Source: Labilibaculum sp.
GTDB taxonomy: Bacteria; Bacteroidota; Bacteroidia; Bacteroidales; Marinifilaceae
Length of the DNA stretch: 64,000 bases
Direction of reading: 5' to 3'
Assembly (NCBI GenBank): GCA_016342745.1
Contig: JAEINT010000001.1
Coordinates: 310,001-374,000 of the forward strand
The translations under genes were made by a program, and so were the position numbers. A model generated the notes under the pieces. The model worked only from the letters and a program-made list of their open reading frames with translations. It was not told where the DNA came from and did not search any database. Of the stretch, positions 54,540-63,457 are shown in pieces (position 1 is the first letter of the stretch; every line of letters begins with the position of its first letter).

Positions 54540-55349
54540 TTAGTCTAATACGAAATATTCTACTGTCTTAACCAATAGTTTTGGCTGTTCGGCATGAACC
54601 CAATGTCCTGCATTGGGAATTGTGGTAATTTCAGCTTTCGGGAATATCGCTCTTATTAAGGTGTGATCGTAACCAGTAATGTAATTTGATTTCTCGCCTC
54701 TTATAAAAAGAATAGGAAAGTCTGTAATTCCTTTGCCACCTTCAAATCGATCTTTATCTATACCATCCATTATTTGCGGTAAGAATTCGCTTAAGGTTTT
54801 GATGTTTAGTTTCCATGCAAAAATTTTATTTTCATCGCGTTTCAAATTTTTAAGCAAGAATTGTCTAACTCGATCACTATTTATTTTTTCAGCCAGCTTT
54901 TGGTCAATTTCAGTTCTGCTTTTAAATGCCGATAAGTCAAATTTTAGCATGGCATCTACAATGCAGGAATGATTTATCGTTTGTGGCGCATAGTCAGAAA
55001 TCTTACTGTAATTTTTTGGTGCAATATCTACAACAAGTAAACTGCTAACTCTTTCTGGATAATCAGTCGCAAAAAACATCACGGTTTTACCACCCATCGA
55101 ATGACCTAGAAGAATTGCTTTTTTAAGATTATGGTCGTCCATGAACTCAAGCAAGTCATTTTTTAAATCCTGATAAGTGTGAGAATTTGCATGAGGAGAA
55201 CCACCATGATTTCTTTGATCTAGAATATAAACTTCAAAGTTTTCTGCTAATTCTTTGGCGATTGTCAGCCAATTATCCGATGCGCCATAAAGACCATGAA
55301 CAATGATTAAAGGTTGTCCTTTTCCAAGTTTCTTGTAATTGAGTTTCAT
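54540..55349 (-). CDS. Alpha/beta-hydrolase (YbfF-like esterase)
   Basis: A 269-residue alpha/beta-hydrolase. The oxyanion-hole segment is PLIIVHGLYGASDNW, the nucleophile elbow GHSMGGKTV places Ser84, and the catalytic histidine is in NAGHWVHAEQP. The layout LDQRNHGGSPHANSHTY is typical of the YbfF group, which in E. coli hydrolyses acyl-CoA and aryl esters. It ends at a palindromic terminator shared with the lipoprotein gene. Natural substrate unknown. No signal peptide is present, so it should be cytoplasmic. Confidence 0.87.
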   Translation of the reverse strand: MKLNYKKLGKGQPLIIVHGLYGASDNWLTIAKELAENFEVYILDQRNHGGSPHANSHTYQDLKNDLLEFMDDHNLKKAILLGHSMGGKTVMFFATDYPERVSSLLVVDIAPKNYSKISDYAPQTINHSCIVDAMLKFDLSAFKSRTEIDQKLAEKINSDRVRQFLLKNLKRDENKIFAWKLNIKTLSEFLPQIMDGIDKDRFEGGKGITDFPILFIRGEKSNYITGYDHTLIRAIFPKAEITTIPNAGHWVHAEQPKLLVKTVEYFVLD

Positions 55350-55434
55350 TTATTCGAAATTGATTTTGAATATTAAAGATAAGAACAGAATCGATAACAG
55401 ATCGTTTTTTAACCGAATTTAACTAGTTGCAAAA

Positions 55435-55469
55435 AGAAAAGGATGCCTTTCGAGCATCCTTTAAATTTT
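55435..55469. terminator. Terminator after pdxJ
   Basis: AAAGGATGC and GCATCCTTT form a 9-base-pair stem with A and T runs on either side. Confidence 0.82.
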
Positions 55470-55483
55470 AATTAAAGATGATT

Positions 55484-56197
55484 TTACTTTAAGCACCTTA
55501 AATACATTTGTATGGTATTTTCCATTCCGTAATACAATGCATCAGAAACAAGAGCATGTCCTATTGATACTTCTGCTAGATTAGGAATGTTCTTGTAGAA
55601 ATATTCCAAGTTTTCTAAGCTTAAGTCATGACCTGCATTGATTTCTAAACCTAATTCGTGTGCTTTCTCAGCAGCTGCAATAAAAGGGCGAATAGCTTCC
55701 TCTTTATTCTTAGGATAATCTGTAGCATAAGGTTCTGTGTATAATTCAATACGATCGGTTCCTGTTGCTAAGGCTCCCTCTACATTGGCAAGGTTTGTAT
55801 CTACAAAAATAGATGTTCTGATCCCAGCATCTTTAAACTCCTTAATGATACCGATTAATAAATCTTTGTTTTTAACTGTATCCCAACCAGCATTTGAAGT
55901 GATCGCTTCTGGTGGATCTGGAACTAGAGTAACTTGCGCTGGCTTGGCTTTTATAACTAAATCGATAAAATCTCTGGTAGGATATCCTTCAATATTAAAT
56001 TCAGTAGTTACTAATGGAGTTAAGTCGCGTACATCCTGGTAACGAATATGTCTTTCATCCGGGCGAGGATGAACTGTAATCCCTTCTGCTCCAAATCTTT
56101 CACAATCTAAAGCTAGTTTGCAAACATTAGGGGTATTACCTCCTCGGGCATTTCTTAATGTCGCAATTTTGTTTATATTTACACTAAGTCTGGTCAT
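55484..56197 (-). CDS. pdxJ: Pyridoxine 5'-phosphate synthase
   Basis: Condenses 3-amino-2-oxopropyl phosphate with 1-deoxy-D-xylulose-5-phosphate in the last step of the DXP-dependent vitamin B6 route. The 237-residue TIM barrel starts [20 protein letters not shown] and has [37 protein letters not shown] and [13 protein letters not shown]. Length is the family standard. It is divergent from the CBS and nadK genes, an arrangement seen in other Bacteroidota, and ends at its own terminator. Confidence 0.95.
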   Translation of the reverse strand: MTRLSVNINKIATLRNARGGNTPNVCKLALDCERFGAEGITVHPRPDERHIRYQDVRDLTPLVTTEFNIEGYPTRDFIDLVIKAKPAQVTLVPDPPEAITSNAGWDTVKNKDLLIGIIKEFKDAGIRTSIFVDTNLANVEGALATGTDRIELYTEPYATDYPKNKEEAIRPFIAAAEKAHELGLEINAGHDLSLENLEYFYKNIPNLAEVSIGHALVSDALYYGMENTIQMYLRCLK

Positions 56198-56310
56198 TTT
56201 ATAAAAACTTTATAAGTAAAATGAAGGATGATTTTAAGAACAAAAAAAATGTTTGGTCGTAAATATTCCTTGAGACAAAATTAAAAGTAATTCCTAGAAA
56301 ACAGGCATGT

Positions 56311-56976
56311 ATGATCGCAAAAGATTTAATTTCTGATGTTGTTCCAGTACTTCGCGAAACCGATACAGGGATTCAAGCGCTTAATTGGATGGAAATTTTC
56401 AGGGTTTCTCATTTGCCTATTGTGAAAGGTGATGAGTTTCTGGGACTTATTTCAGATAATGATATTTACGATCTGAATAAGGCTGAAGAGCCGATTGGAG
56501 GCCAGAAATTATCATTGTTTAGTCCTTACGTAAACGAAAATCATCACATTTATGATGTAATTGAAATAATTTCTCGTTTAAAGTTGACTGTAATTCCTGT
56601 TTTGGAAGATGAGAAAACCTATGTAGGTTTAATTACCTTGAATGACTTGATGCAATATATCGAAAGGATATTTTCTGTTCGTGAGCCTGGAGGAGTTATT
56701 GTGTTGGATCTTAATTCGGTTGATTATTCGCTTAGTGAAATTTCGCGTATCGTTGAAAGTAATGATGCAAAAATATTAAGTCTTTACGTTAAATCTTCAA
56801 CGGATTCAAGGAAAATAGAACTGACTATTAAGGTAAATCGAACCAACTTAACCTCCATCATACAAACATTTCTTCGCTACGATTATACCATAAAAACGAC
56901 TTATGTCCGAGAAGATGACATGAAAGATTTTATGGAAGATCGATACAATTCTTTTATGAGATTCCTAAATATCTAA
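56311..56976 (+). CDS. CBS-domain protein
   Basis: The 221-residue product has two CBS motifs in residues about 5-130 (VPVLRETDTGIQALNWME, HLPIVKGDEFLGLISDNDIY; VIPVLEDEKTYVGLITLNDLMQYI), followed by a C-terminal ACT-like region (GGVIVLDLNSVDYSLSEISRIVESNDAKILSLYV). CBS pairs bind adenosine nucleotides and usually regulate something. It is the first gene of the conserved run CBS-nadK, with pdxJ divergent. In this setting it could sense ATP, AMP or NAD(P), but no target is evident. Confidence 0.85.
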   Translation: MIAKDLISDVVPVLRETDTGIQALNWMEIFRVSHLPIVKGDEFLGLISDNDIYDLNKAEEPIGGQKLSLFSPYVNENHHIYDVIEIISRLKLTVIPVLEDEKTYVGLITLNDLMQYIERIFSVREPGGVIVLDLNSVDYSLSEISRIVESNDAKILSLYVKSSTDSRKIELTIKVNRTNLTSIIQTFLRYDYTIKTTYVREDDMKDFMEDRYNSFMRFLNI

Positions 56977-57186
56977 AAACACAAACGAAGTGTATCTTTT
57001 TGTGTTAAGAATTGTTGCTATGAAGTAGATTACTCTATATTTGTGAAACTCATTCCTGCTTTTATTCTTCTGTGTTTTTAATAGAGAAGATGTAATAATG
57101 GGATTGGAAAATCTAAATGAAAGCCTTGTTTAGGCTTGAAATGAGAGATGATTAGTTGAAAGAAACAAAACACAAATTTGTGAAGT

Positions 57187-58071
57187 ATGAAAGTTGCTTT
57201 ATTTGGGAGATCATTTAATGAAAGCTTTACAGAGAGCTTTATCTTGATGTTTGATGTTTTTACCAAACACAATATAGATGTGGTAATCTACGAACCATTC
57301 TATGATTTCTTAATTCGTGATATTAATTTTAAACCTCCAGTTCAAAACTATTTCCACAGTTACGAAGATTTGGATAAAGAAGTGGATTTTTTGTTTAGTA
57401 TTGGCGGAGATGGAACATTTCTTGATGCAGTAACATTTGTTCGAGAGTCTGGTATCCCAATTGTTGGAATTAATAGTGGACGACTTGGCTTTATGGCAGA
57501 TATTGCTCAAGATGAAATACCTCAGGCTTTACATGATATTGTAGAAGGTAAATTTAGTATCGAGGAACGCAGTTTATTGCAATTGGAGACTTCTAAAAAT
57601 GGCCTTTTCGAAGAGTTTAATTATGCCTTAAATGAATTCACTGTTCATAAGAAGGATTCGGCATCTATGATTACCATTCATACCTATTTAAATAACGAGT
57701 ATCTGAACTCTTATTGGGCTGATGGATTGATTATTGCAACTCCAACCGGATCGACAGCATATTCCTTAAGTGTTGGAGGACCAATATTAATTCCAAACAC
57801 ACAAAATTTTATTATTTCTCCTATATCACCGCACAACTTAACCGTTCGTCCAATTGTTGTTCCAAACCAACATGAAATTACTTTACGTGTTGAGGGGAGA
57901 AGTGAGAGTTATTTAGCTTCATTAGACTCTCGTTCATGTACTTTTGAATCGTCTATTGAGCTTAAAATTAAGAAGGCTGATTTCCAGATAAAAGTCTTAA
58001 AATTAAATACGCATAGTTTCTATGGAACCCTGAGAAACAAGCTTATGTGGGGAGTTGACAAGCGAAATTAA
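57187..58071 (+). CDS. nadK: NAD kinase
   Basis: Makes NADP from NAD and ATP. The 294-residue product has the catalytic GGDG motif at 73-76 (SIGGDGTFLD), the conserved NSGRLGFMADI, the NE-like region ALNEFTVHKKDSASM, and TPTGSTAYSLSVGGPIL (the conserved glycine-rich loop) near 195-210. Length is usual. It lies about 210 bases after the CBS gene; that gap contains no gene I can support. It is followed by the envelope-assembly run. Confidence 0.95.
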   Translation: MKVALFGRSFNESFTESFILMFDVFTKHNIDVVIYEPFYDFLIRDINFKPPVQNYFHSYEDLDKEVDFLFSIGGDGTFLDAVTFVRESGIPIVGINSGRLGFMADIAQDEIPQALHDIVEGKFSIEERSLLQLETSKNGLFEEFNYALNEFTVHKKDSASMITIHTYLNNEYLNSYWADGLIIATPTGSTAYSLSVGGPILIPNTQNFIISPISPHNLTVRPIVVPNQHEITLRVEGRSESYLASLDSRSCTFESSIELKIKKADFQIKVLKLNTHSFYGTLRNKLMWGVDKRN

Positions 58072-58164
58072 AAATAAGCTAAAGTTGACTATTTGTTTTA
58101 ACAAAATTTAACTGAGATCTGCTGTTATTTTTTTCTAGAAATAAGGTTTTTTAATATTATATGT

Positions 58165-58172
58165 TACTTTTG
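58165..58172 (+). promoter_or_regulatory. Candidate TAnnTTTG -7 element for the DUF6089/uppS/bamA run
   Basis: TACTTTTG matches TAnnTTTG, identical to the ychF element. It implies a 5' leader of about 100 bases. Confidence 0.45.
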
Positions 58173-58181
58173 TAGCTTGTG

Positions 58182-58264
58182 AATGAATTTAGGGTGATTG
58201 TATCCTTATCAAACCAACGGTTTTAGGAGCTTTAACAAGATTCTAAAATTCATTTAACAAGATT
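58182..58264 (+). promoter_or_regulatory. Structured leader with inverted and direct repeats
   Basis: AATGAATTTAG (58182-58192) pairs with CTAAAATTCATT (58243-58254) with one bulged base, enclosing about 50 bases of leader. TTTAACAAGATT occurs twice, at 58231-58242 and 58253-58264. The leader runs from the candidate promoter to the start at 58285. A regulatory role for the envelope run is possible but unproven. Confidence 0.4.
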
Positions 58265-58284
58265 GAAAACATAAACTTGATTTC

Positions 58285-58950
58285 ATGTATAAACTGATAT
58301 TGGGAATACTGTTTTTTGCAATTAGCACAACAGCTTTTTCGCAAACCAAAGCAGAGTTGGGCTTCTTTGGTGGTGTTGCCTATTATTTGGGAGATATTAA
58401 TCCAAATAAACAGTTTTATTCAAATTCAGTTGCGCTAGGGGGAATTTACAGATATAACTTTAATTCTCGTTACTCGTTAAGAGCTGGAATGTTGTTTTCG
58501 GGATTAAGTGGTGAAGATAAGGATTTCAATAATTCATATCAGAAAGCGAGAGGAGCCTCGTTTGATACAGATTTGGTTGACTTGTCATTACAAGTAGAAT
58601 TTAATTTTCAACCTTTTTGGTCTCCTAAAAAATCCAAAAGTCAAATAATGGTTCCGTATGTTACGGGAGGTATTGGTTACATTGCTCCAAGTAGTACAAG
58701 TTCTTCATTTACCATACCAATGGGGGTTGGTTTAAAAACCAATTTAGGAGGCAGATGGACTGCAGCCTTGGAATGGAGTTTTAGAAAAAGTTTCACAGAT
58801 GATTTAGATCATTTGGATGATCCGAATAGTTTGGATAAAAGTAGTTTGATTCACAATAACGATTGGGCATCTTTTTTTGGAGTAATGATTAGTTATAAGT
58901 TGTTCCCAGATAATGAAGAATGCCATTCATACGGTCGCTTTGTAAAATAA
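58285..58950 (+). CDS. DUF6089 outer-membrane beta-barrel protein
   Basis: A 221-residue exported protein with a signal peptide (residues 1-19, ending TAFSQ). The mature part is a small beta-barrel: repeated strands such as AELGFFGGVAYYLGDINPN, YSLRAGMLFSGLSGED, and VPYVTGGIGYIAPSS, with the DUF6089 layout. The family is common in Bacteroidota directly upstream of uppS and bamA, as here (3 bases from the next start). It probably sits in the outer membrane; its role in assembly is inferred from linkage only. Confidence 0.83.
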   Translation: MYKLILGILFFAISTTAFSQTKAELGFFGGVAYYLGDINPNKQFYSNSVALGGIYRYNFNSRYSLRAGMLFSGLSGEDKDFNNSYQKARGASFDTDLVDLSLQVEFNFQPFWSPKKSKSQIMVPYVTGGIGYIAPSSTSSSFTIPMGVGLKTNLGGRWTAALEWSFRKSFTDDLDHLDDPNSLDKSSLIHNNDWASFFGVMISYKLFPDNEECHSYGRFVK

Positions 58951-58953
58951 CAT

Positions 58954-59700
58954 ATGTCAGTATTAAATAAGATAATTAAAGAAAAGCTTCCAACTCATTT
59001 AGCCATTATAATGGATGGAAATGGGCGTTGGGCAAAAATGCGAGGAGAACATCGTATTGTTGGTCATCAAAATGGGGTTGAGGCAGTGCGAAGTACGGTT
59101 GAAGCATCAGCTGAACTTGGAATTTCTTATCTAACCTTATATGCATTTTCTACAGAAAATTGGAATCGACCACAAGACGAGGTTTTAGGATTGATGTCTT
59201 TGTTGGTTGAAGCAATAGAAAATGAGACTCCAACTTTAATGAAAAACAATGTTCGCCTTCAAGCAATAGGCGATTTAGATAGTTTGCCATTAGAAGTAAG
59301 AGAAAAGTTGCAAGGAACAATTTCCAATACATCTAAAAATACAGGTTTAACTTTAGTTTTAGCTTTAAGTTATAGTTCTAGGTGGGAGATTGTAAATGCA
59401 GTGAAAAACATTGCAAATGAAGTAAAGGATGGAGTATTATCTCCTGACGAAATTGATTTTGATTTATTCTCCAATAAGCTTACGACCAAAGGAATTCCCG
59501 ATCCGGAACTTTTGATTAGAACAAGTGGAGAAAATAGAATAAGTAACTTCTTGCTTTGGCAGATAGCTTATTCTGAATTGTACTTTACTGAGTTATTTTG
59601 GCCCGATTTCGATAAGGAAGAACTATACAAAGCACTTCTAAATTATCAAAATAGAGAACGCCGATTTGGTAAGACAAGTGAACAATTAAACGATAATTAA
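58954..59700 (+). CDS. uppS: Isoprenyl transferase (undecaprenyl diphosphate synthase)
   Basis: Builds the C55 lipid carrier for peptidoglycan and other glycans by cis-prenyl transfer. The 248-residue product has the substrate-binding motif [26 protein letters not shown] with D21, [19 protein letters not shown], and near the end [30 protein letters not shown], all standard. It lies between DUF6089 and bamA, 17 bases before bamA, so it is co-transcribed with the outer-membrane assembly genes. Confidence 0.95.
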   Translation: MSVLNKIIKEKLPTHLAIIMDGNGRWAKMRGEHRIVGHQNGVEAVRSTVEASAELGISYLTLYAFSTENWNRPQDEVLGLMSLLVEAIENETPTLMKNNVRLQAIGDLDSLPLEVREKLQGTISNTSKNTGLTLVLALSYSSRWEIVNAVKNIANEVKDGVLSPDEIDFDLFSNKLTTKGIPDPELLIRTSGENRISNFLLWQIAYSELYFTELFWPDFDKEELYKALLNYQNRERRFGKTSEQLNDN

Positions 59701-59717
59701 CCATTATAATTCAAGTA

Positions 59718-62249
59718 ATGATTAAAAGATTAACTTTCATTTTTATTCTATTCCTTAGTTTCAGCGCGGTAGCTCAAGAGACTGATACGATTTACAATCC
59801 TTCTTTATATTATTCTTCTCCGAAGAATTATGAAATAGGGGGTGTGTCAGTAACAGGAGTAAAGCATCTAGAGAATAATGTGTTGATACAAATTTCTGGT
59901 CTTCGTGTTGGGAGTACCATCGAAATTCCTGGAGAGAAGGTGACCAAGGCAGTGAAAAAATTGTATAAACAGGGTCTTTTTTCTGATATACAGATTTCAG
60001 CTACAAAGTTAATTGATGATAAAATTTATCTGAATATTCAACTTCAAGAACGTCCTCGTTTATCTTCCGTTAATTATAATGGTACATCTAAAAGCGAAAC
60101 AACCAAATTAAGGGAACGATTGAACATGGTGAAAGGTACACAAGTGACTGAATATCTTGTGTCGAGTACAAAGAAAGTCGTTGAAGAATATTTTAAGGAA
60201 AAAGGTTTTTATAATACTAATGTTTCGGTAATTCAAAGAGATGATTCTTCTGAAGAGAATAGTGTTATTCTTGATGTTAATATTAATCGAAACAATAAAA
60301 TAAAGATTAGTAATATTATCGTAGAAGGAAACACAGCTTTTACGGATAAAAAAGTAAAAAAAGCAATAAAAGATTCCAAAGAAAAGAAATTGAAAAATTT
60401 CTTTAAATCAGCAAAGTATATTGAAGAAAAATGGCTTGAAGATAAGCATACTTTAATTGGCAAATACAACGAAGATGGATATCGTGATGCAGTTATTGTA
60501 TCGGATAGTGTAGAACAGATATCTGATGATCGAGTAAATATTCACATAAAAGTTAAAGAAGGAAATCAGTATTTCTTTAATAATATCAATTGGGTAGGTA
60601 ATACTGTTTATACGGGAAATTATTTAGAGCGCGTATTGCAAATTAAAAAGGGAGATGTTTTTAATCAAACTTTATTGAGTGAGAGATTAAATGAAGATGA
60701 TGATGCGGTAAGTAATTTATATTTAGATCGTGGATACCTATTTTTTAATGTATCTCCAGTAGAAACTGTTGTTGGGAAAGATTCAATTAACCTCGAAATG
60801 AGAATGCAAGAGGGAAAACAAGCTACCATCGATCGAGTTAATATTATTGGAAACGTTAAAACTCATGAGCATGTTGCTCGTCGAGAATTGTATACATATC
60901 CAGGAGAATTATTTAGTAAATCGGATATTATTCGAAGTGTTCGAGAGCTTGCTCAGTTGGGACATTTTGATCCAGAAGCAATTAGTCCTGATGTGAAACC
61001 TCATCCAGAAAGTGGTACTGTTGATATCAACTACGAATTGGAAGAAAAAGCAAATGATCAAATTGAACTTTCCGGAGGTTGGGGAGCAGGTATGATTATT
61101 GGTACTGTTGGTTTAAAATTCTCAAATTTCTCAATGAGAAACATGTTCAATAAAGAGGCATGGAGTCCTTTACCTACAGGTGATGGTCAAACTTTAAGTA
61201 TTCGAGCACAAACAAATGGATCGTTTTACAATTCATATAGTGTTTCGTTTACAGAACCATGGTTAGGTGGTAAAAAACCTACTTCGTTAAGTACCTCAGT
61301 TTACTATTCTCAACAAACAGGTTATAGCCGTCAGTACAACAGAAGTCGCCAAGGTTACGGTGCTTACGGAGGCTACGGAGGTGGAGATTCAGATCAAAGT
61401 CAAAAAGTATTTGGAGCAAGTCTTGGTTTAGCTAGAAGACTAAAATGGCCTGATAACTATTTCTCATTGTACAATGAGGTGAGTTACCAAAATTACAAAT
61501 TGAAAGATTGGTCGTATTACTTAATTTCTAATGGAACATCAAATAATTTTAGTTTCACAACAACTTTGTCTAGGAGTTCGATTGATAGTCCACTATATAC
61601 AAGAAGAGGATCGAAATTTTCATTAAGTGTAAAGTTTACTCCTCCATATTCTTTGTTTGAAGATGTTGATTACGATCGTGCAAGTGAACAAGAATTGTAC
61701 AAATGGATTGAATATCATAAATGGACATTCAAAGGCCAAATGTATACGAGACTATTAAATAGTACGGATAAATTAGTATTATATACAGGTAGTGAATTTG
61801 GTTACTTGGGTTATTATAATGAAGATAAGAGATCTCCATTCGAAGGATTTGAAGTAGGTGGTGATGGAATGTCAGGTTACAGTATGTACGGTAGTGATAA
61901 TATTGGGTTAAGAGGATATGAAAATGGATCCTTAACACCAACATTCTCAAATGGACGTAGAAAAGGTGGTAATATTTATTCTAAGTTTACAGCAGAGGTT
62001 CGCTACCCATTATCTCTTAGCCAGTCGGCAACCATTTATGCATTGGCATTTGCCGAAGCGGGTAATGCATGGTATGACTTTGAAGAGTTTCAACCATTTA
62101 ATTTGAAACGTTCTGCTGGTGTTGGTTTACGTATCTTCCTTCCAATGTTTGGGCTGTTAGGAATCGATTATGGATATGGATTTGACGATGCAAATCTGGA
62201 AGGCCAGAATGGCGGGCAGTTCCATTTCGTGATTGGCCAACAGTTTTAA
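59718..62249 (+). CDS. bamA: Outer-membrane protein assembly factor BamA
   Basis: The central component of the BAM machine that folds outer-membrane beta-barrels. The 843-residue product has a signal peptide (residues 1-20, ending AVAQ), POTRA repeats to about residue 440 (five by length, e.g. YEIGGVSVTGVKHLENNVL, KISNIIVEGNTAFTDKKV), and a 16-strand beta-barrel. Landmark barrel motifs include SFTEPWLGGK and the VGGDGMSGYSM/RGYENGSL lid-lock region, and it ends FHFVIGQQF. A Gly/Tyr-rich loop (GYGAYGGYGGGD) near residue 550 is a small insertion. Two Skp-like genes follow. Confidence 0.95.
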   Translation: MIKRLTFIFILFLSFSAVAQETDTIYNPSLYYSSPKNYEIGGVSVTGVKHLENNVLIQISGLRVGSTIEIPGEKVTKAVKKLYKQGLFSDIQISATKLIDDKIYLNIQLQERPRLSSVNYNGTSKSETTKLRERLNMVKGTQVTEYLVSSTKKVVEEYFKEKGFYNTNVSVIQRDDSSEENSVILDVNINRNNKIKISNIIVEGNTAFTDKKVKKAIKDSKEKKLKNFFKSAKYIEEKWLEDKHTLIGKYNEDGYRDAVIVSDSVEQISDDRVNIHIKVKEGNQYFFNNINWVGNTVYTGNYLERVLQIKKGDVFNQTLLSERLNEDDDAVSNLYLDRGYLFFNVSPVETVVGKDSINLEMRMQEGKQATIDRVNIIGNVKTHEHVARRELYTYPGELFSKSDIIRSVRELAQLGHFDPEAISPDVKPHPESGTVDINYELEEKANDQIELSGGWGAGMIIGTVGLKFSNFSMRNMFNKEAWSPLPTGDGQTLSIRAQTNGSFYNSYSVSFTEPWLGGKKPTSLSTSVYYSQQTGYSRQYNRSRQGYGAYGGYGGGDSDQSQKVFGASLGLARRLKWPDNYFSLYNEVSYQNYKLKDWSYYLISNGTSNNFSFTTTLSRSSIDSPLYTRRGSKFSLSVKFTPPYSLFEDVDYDRASEQELYKWIEYHKWTFKGQMYTRLLNSTDKLVLYTGSEFGYLGYYNEDKRSPFEGFEVGGDGMSGYSMYGSDNIGLRGYENGSLTPTFSNGRRKGGNIYSKFTAEVRYPLSLSQSATIYALAFAEAGNAWYDFEEFQPFNLKRSAGVGLRIFLPMFGLLGIDYGYGFDDANLEGQNGGQFHFVIGQQF

Positions 62250-62324
62250 CATATTTTAAGGAATTGACCTTGGGGACTATTTTAATTTAAGTTATTTTAG
62301 ATTTTAATTAAAAATAACAACATA

Positions 62325-62846
62325 ATGAAACGTTTAGTATTACTTATCGGATTTGTATTTGTACTTGTTGGAAGTTTATATTCTCAGCAACGTTATGGAT
62401 TTGTAGATACAGAGTACATTCTAAATAAGATGCCAGATTATAAGAACGCACAGGAGCAGTTGGATCAGATTTCCAGTAATTGGCAAATTGAAATTGAAAA
62501 AATAGCTCAAGAAATAAAAGAATTACAAACCAAGTTCAGAGCTGATGAAGTTTTTCTTTCATCGGAGATGAGACAAAAGCGTGAGAAGGAAATTTTCAAT
62601 AAGGAGTTATTGGCTCAAAAGCTTCAGCAGAAATACTTTGGGCGTAATGGTGAATTGTATAAAAAGCGTCAGGAATTAATGAAGCCAATTCAGGATGATA
62701 TATATGATGCAATTAAAGAAATTGCAAAGGCAGGAACTTATGGTATGATTATTGATCGTGCTAATGGGCCAACAATAATATACAGTAGTCCAAAATTTGA
62801 TTTAAGCGACAAGGTACTGTATAAGTTAGGTATTAGAACTAATTAA
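62325..62846 (+). CDS. OmpH/Skp-family periplasmic chaperone, first copy
   Basis: A 173-residue protein with a signal peptide (residues 1-20, ending LYSQ), then the Skp opening RYGFVDTEYILNKMPDYKNAQEQLDQIS, a long alpha-helical coiled-coil region (about 50-125, rich in Glu, Lys and Gln) and a C-terminal strand (GTYGMIIDRANGPTIIYS). Skp forms a trimer whose helical arms hold unfolded outer-membrane proteins. It follows bamA and precedes a second, related copy, suggesting a duplication. Client specificity is unknown. Confidence 0.88.
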   Translation: MKRLVLLIGFVFVLVGSLYSQQRYGFVDTEYILNKMPDYKNAQEQLDQISSNWQIEIEKIAQEIKELQTKFRADEVFLSSEMRQKREKEIFNKELLAQKLQQKYFGRNGELYKKRQELMKPIQDDIYDAIKEIAKAGTYGMIIDRANGPTIIYSSPKFDLSDKVLYKLGIRTN

Positions 62847-62876
62847 AATTTAAATAAAAACTAACTGAGTGATATT

Positions 62877-63392
62877 ATGAGACATTTATTAAAAGTTACT
62901 TTATTAGCCATTATCTTATCTACAAGTGTAAGTACATTTGCTCAAACCTTAAAGTTTGGACATATCGATTCTAATAAATTATTATCGATTATGCCGGAAA
63001 AAGAAGAAGCACAGAAACAAATTCAAGCGGCTGCTGCTGAGTATGATACGCAAATTAGGGCGATGAGAGAAGAAGCTCAAACTCTATTAAATGCTTACGT
63101 AGAGCAAAGAGATGCACTTGCTGAAGCAGTAAGAGCTGATAAAGAAAAAGAAATTCAGAACTTGCAAACTCGTATGCAGGAATTTGATGGTTTCGCTCAA
63201 CAAGCTCTTCAGAAAAAACAAAATGAATTGTTGAAACCTATTTTCGATAAGGCTTCTGCAGCAATCAAAGCTGTTGGTGCTGAGAACGGTTTTACTTATG
63301 TTTTTGATATTAGTACTGGAGTTATTCTTTTTAACTCAAACAACAGTGTAGATATCATGCCATTGGTAAAAACAAAGTTAGGAATTCAGTAA
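62877..63392 (+). CDS. OmpH/Skp-family periplasmic chaperone, second copy
   Basis: A 171-residue paralogue of the previous gene. After a signal peptide (ending TFAQ) it has LKFGHIDSNKLLSIMPEKEEAQKQIQ, an Ala/Gln/Glu-rich coiled-coil region at about 45-125, and a C-terminal part with VFDISTGVILFNS. The coiled coil is more alanine-rich than in the first copy, and sequence identity between the two is low, so they have probably diverged in client range. Only 30 bases separate it from the first copy. A terminator follows. Confidence 0.88.
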   Translation: MRHLLKVTLLAIILSTSVSTFAQTLKFGHIDSNKLLSIMPEKEEAQKQIQAAAAEYDTQIRAMREEAQTLLNAYVEQRDALAEAVRADKEKEIQNLQTRMQEFDGFAQQALQKKQNELLKPIFDKASAAIKAVGAENGFTYVFDISTGVILFNSNNSVDIMPLVKTKLGIQ

Positions 63393-63409
63393 AAAACATT
63401 ATAATTTAA

Positions 63410-63447
63410 TAAGGAAAGGTGGTATTTTTAATATCACCTTTTCTTAT
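63410..63447 (+). terminator. Terminator after the Skp pair
   Basis: AAGGTGGTATT and AATATCACCTT pair with one G-T pair, followed by T-rich sequence. It lies just before murI. Confidence 0.72.
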
Positions 63448-63457
63448 TTTTACAAGT

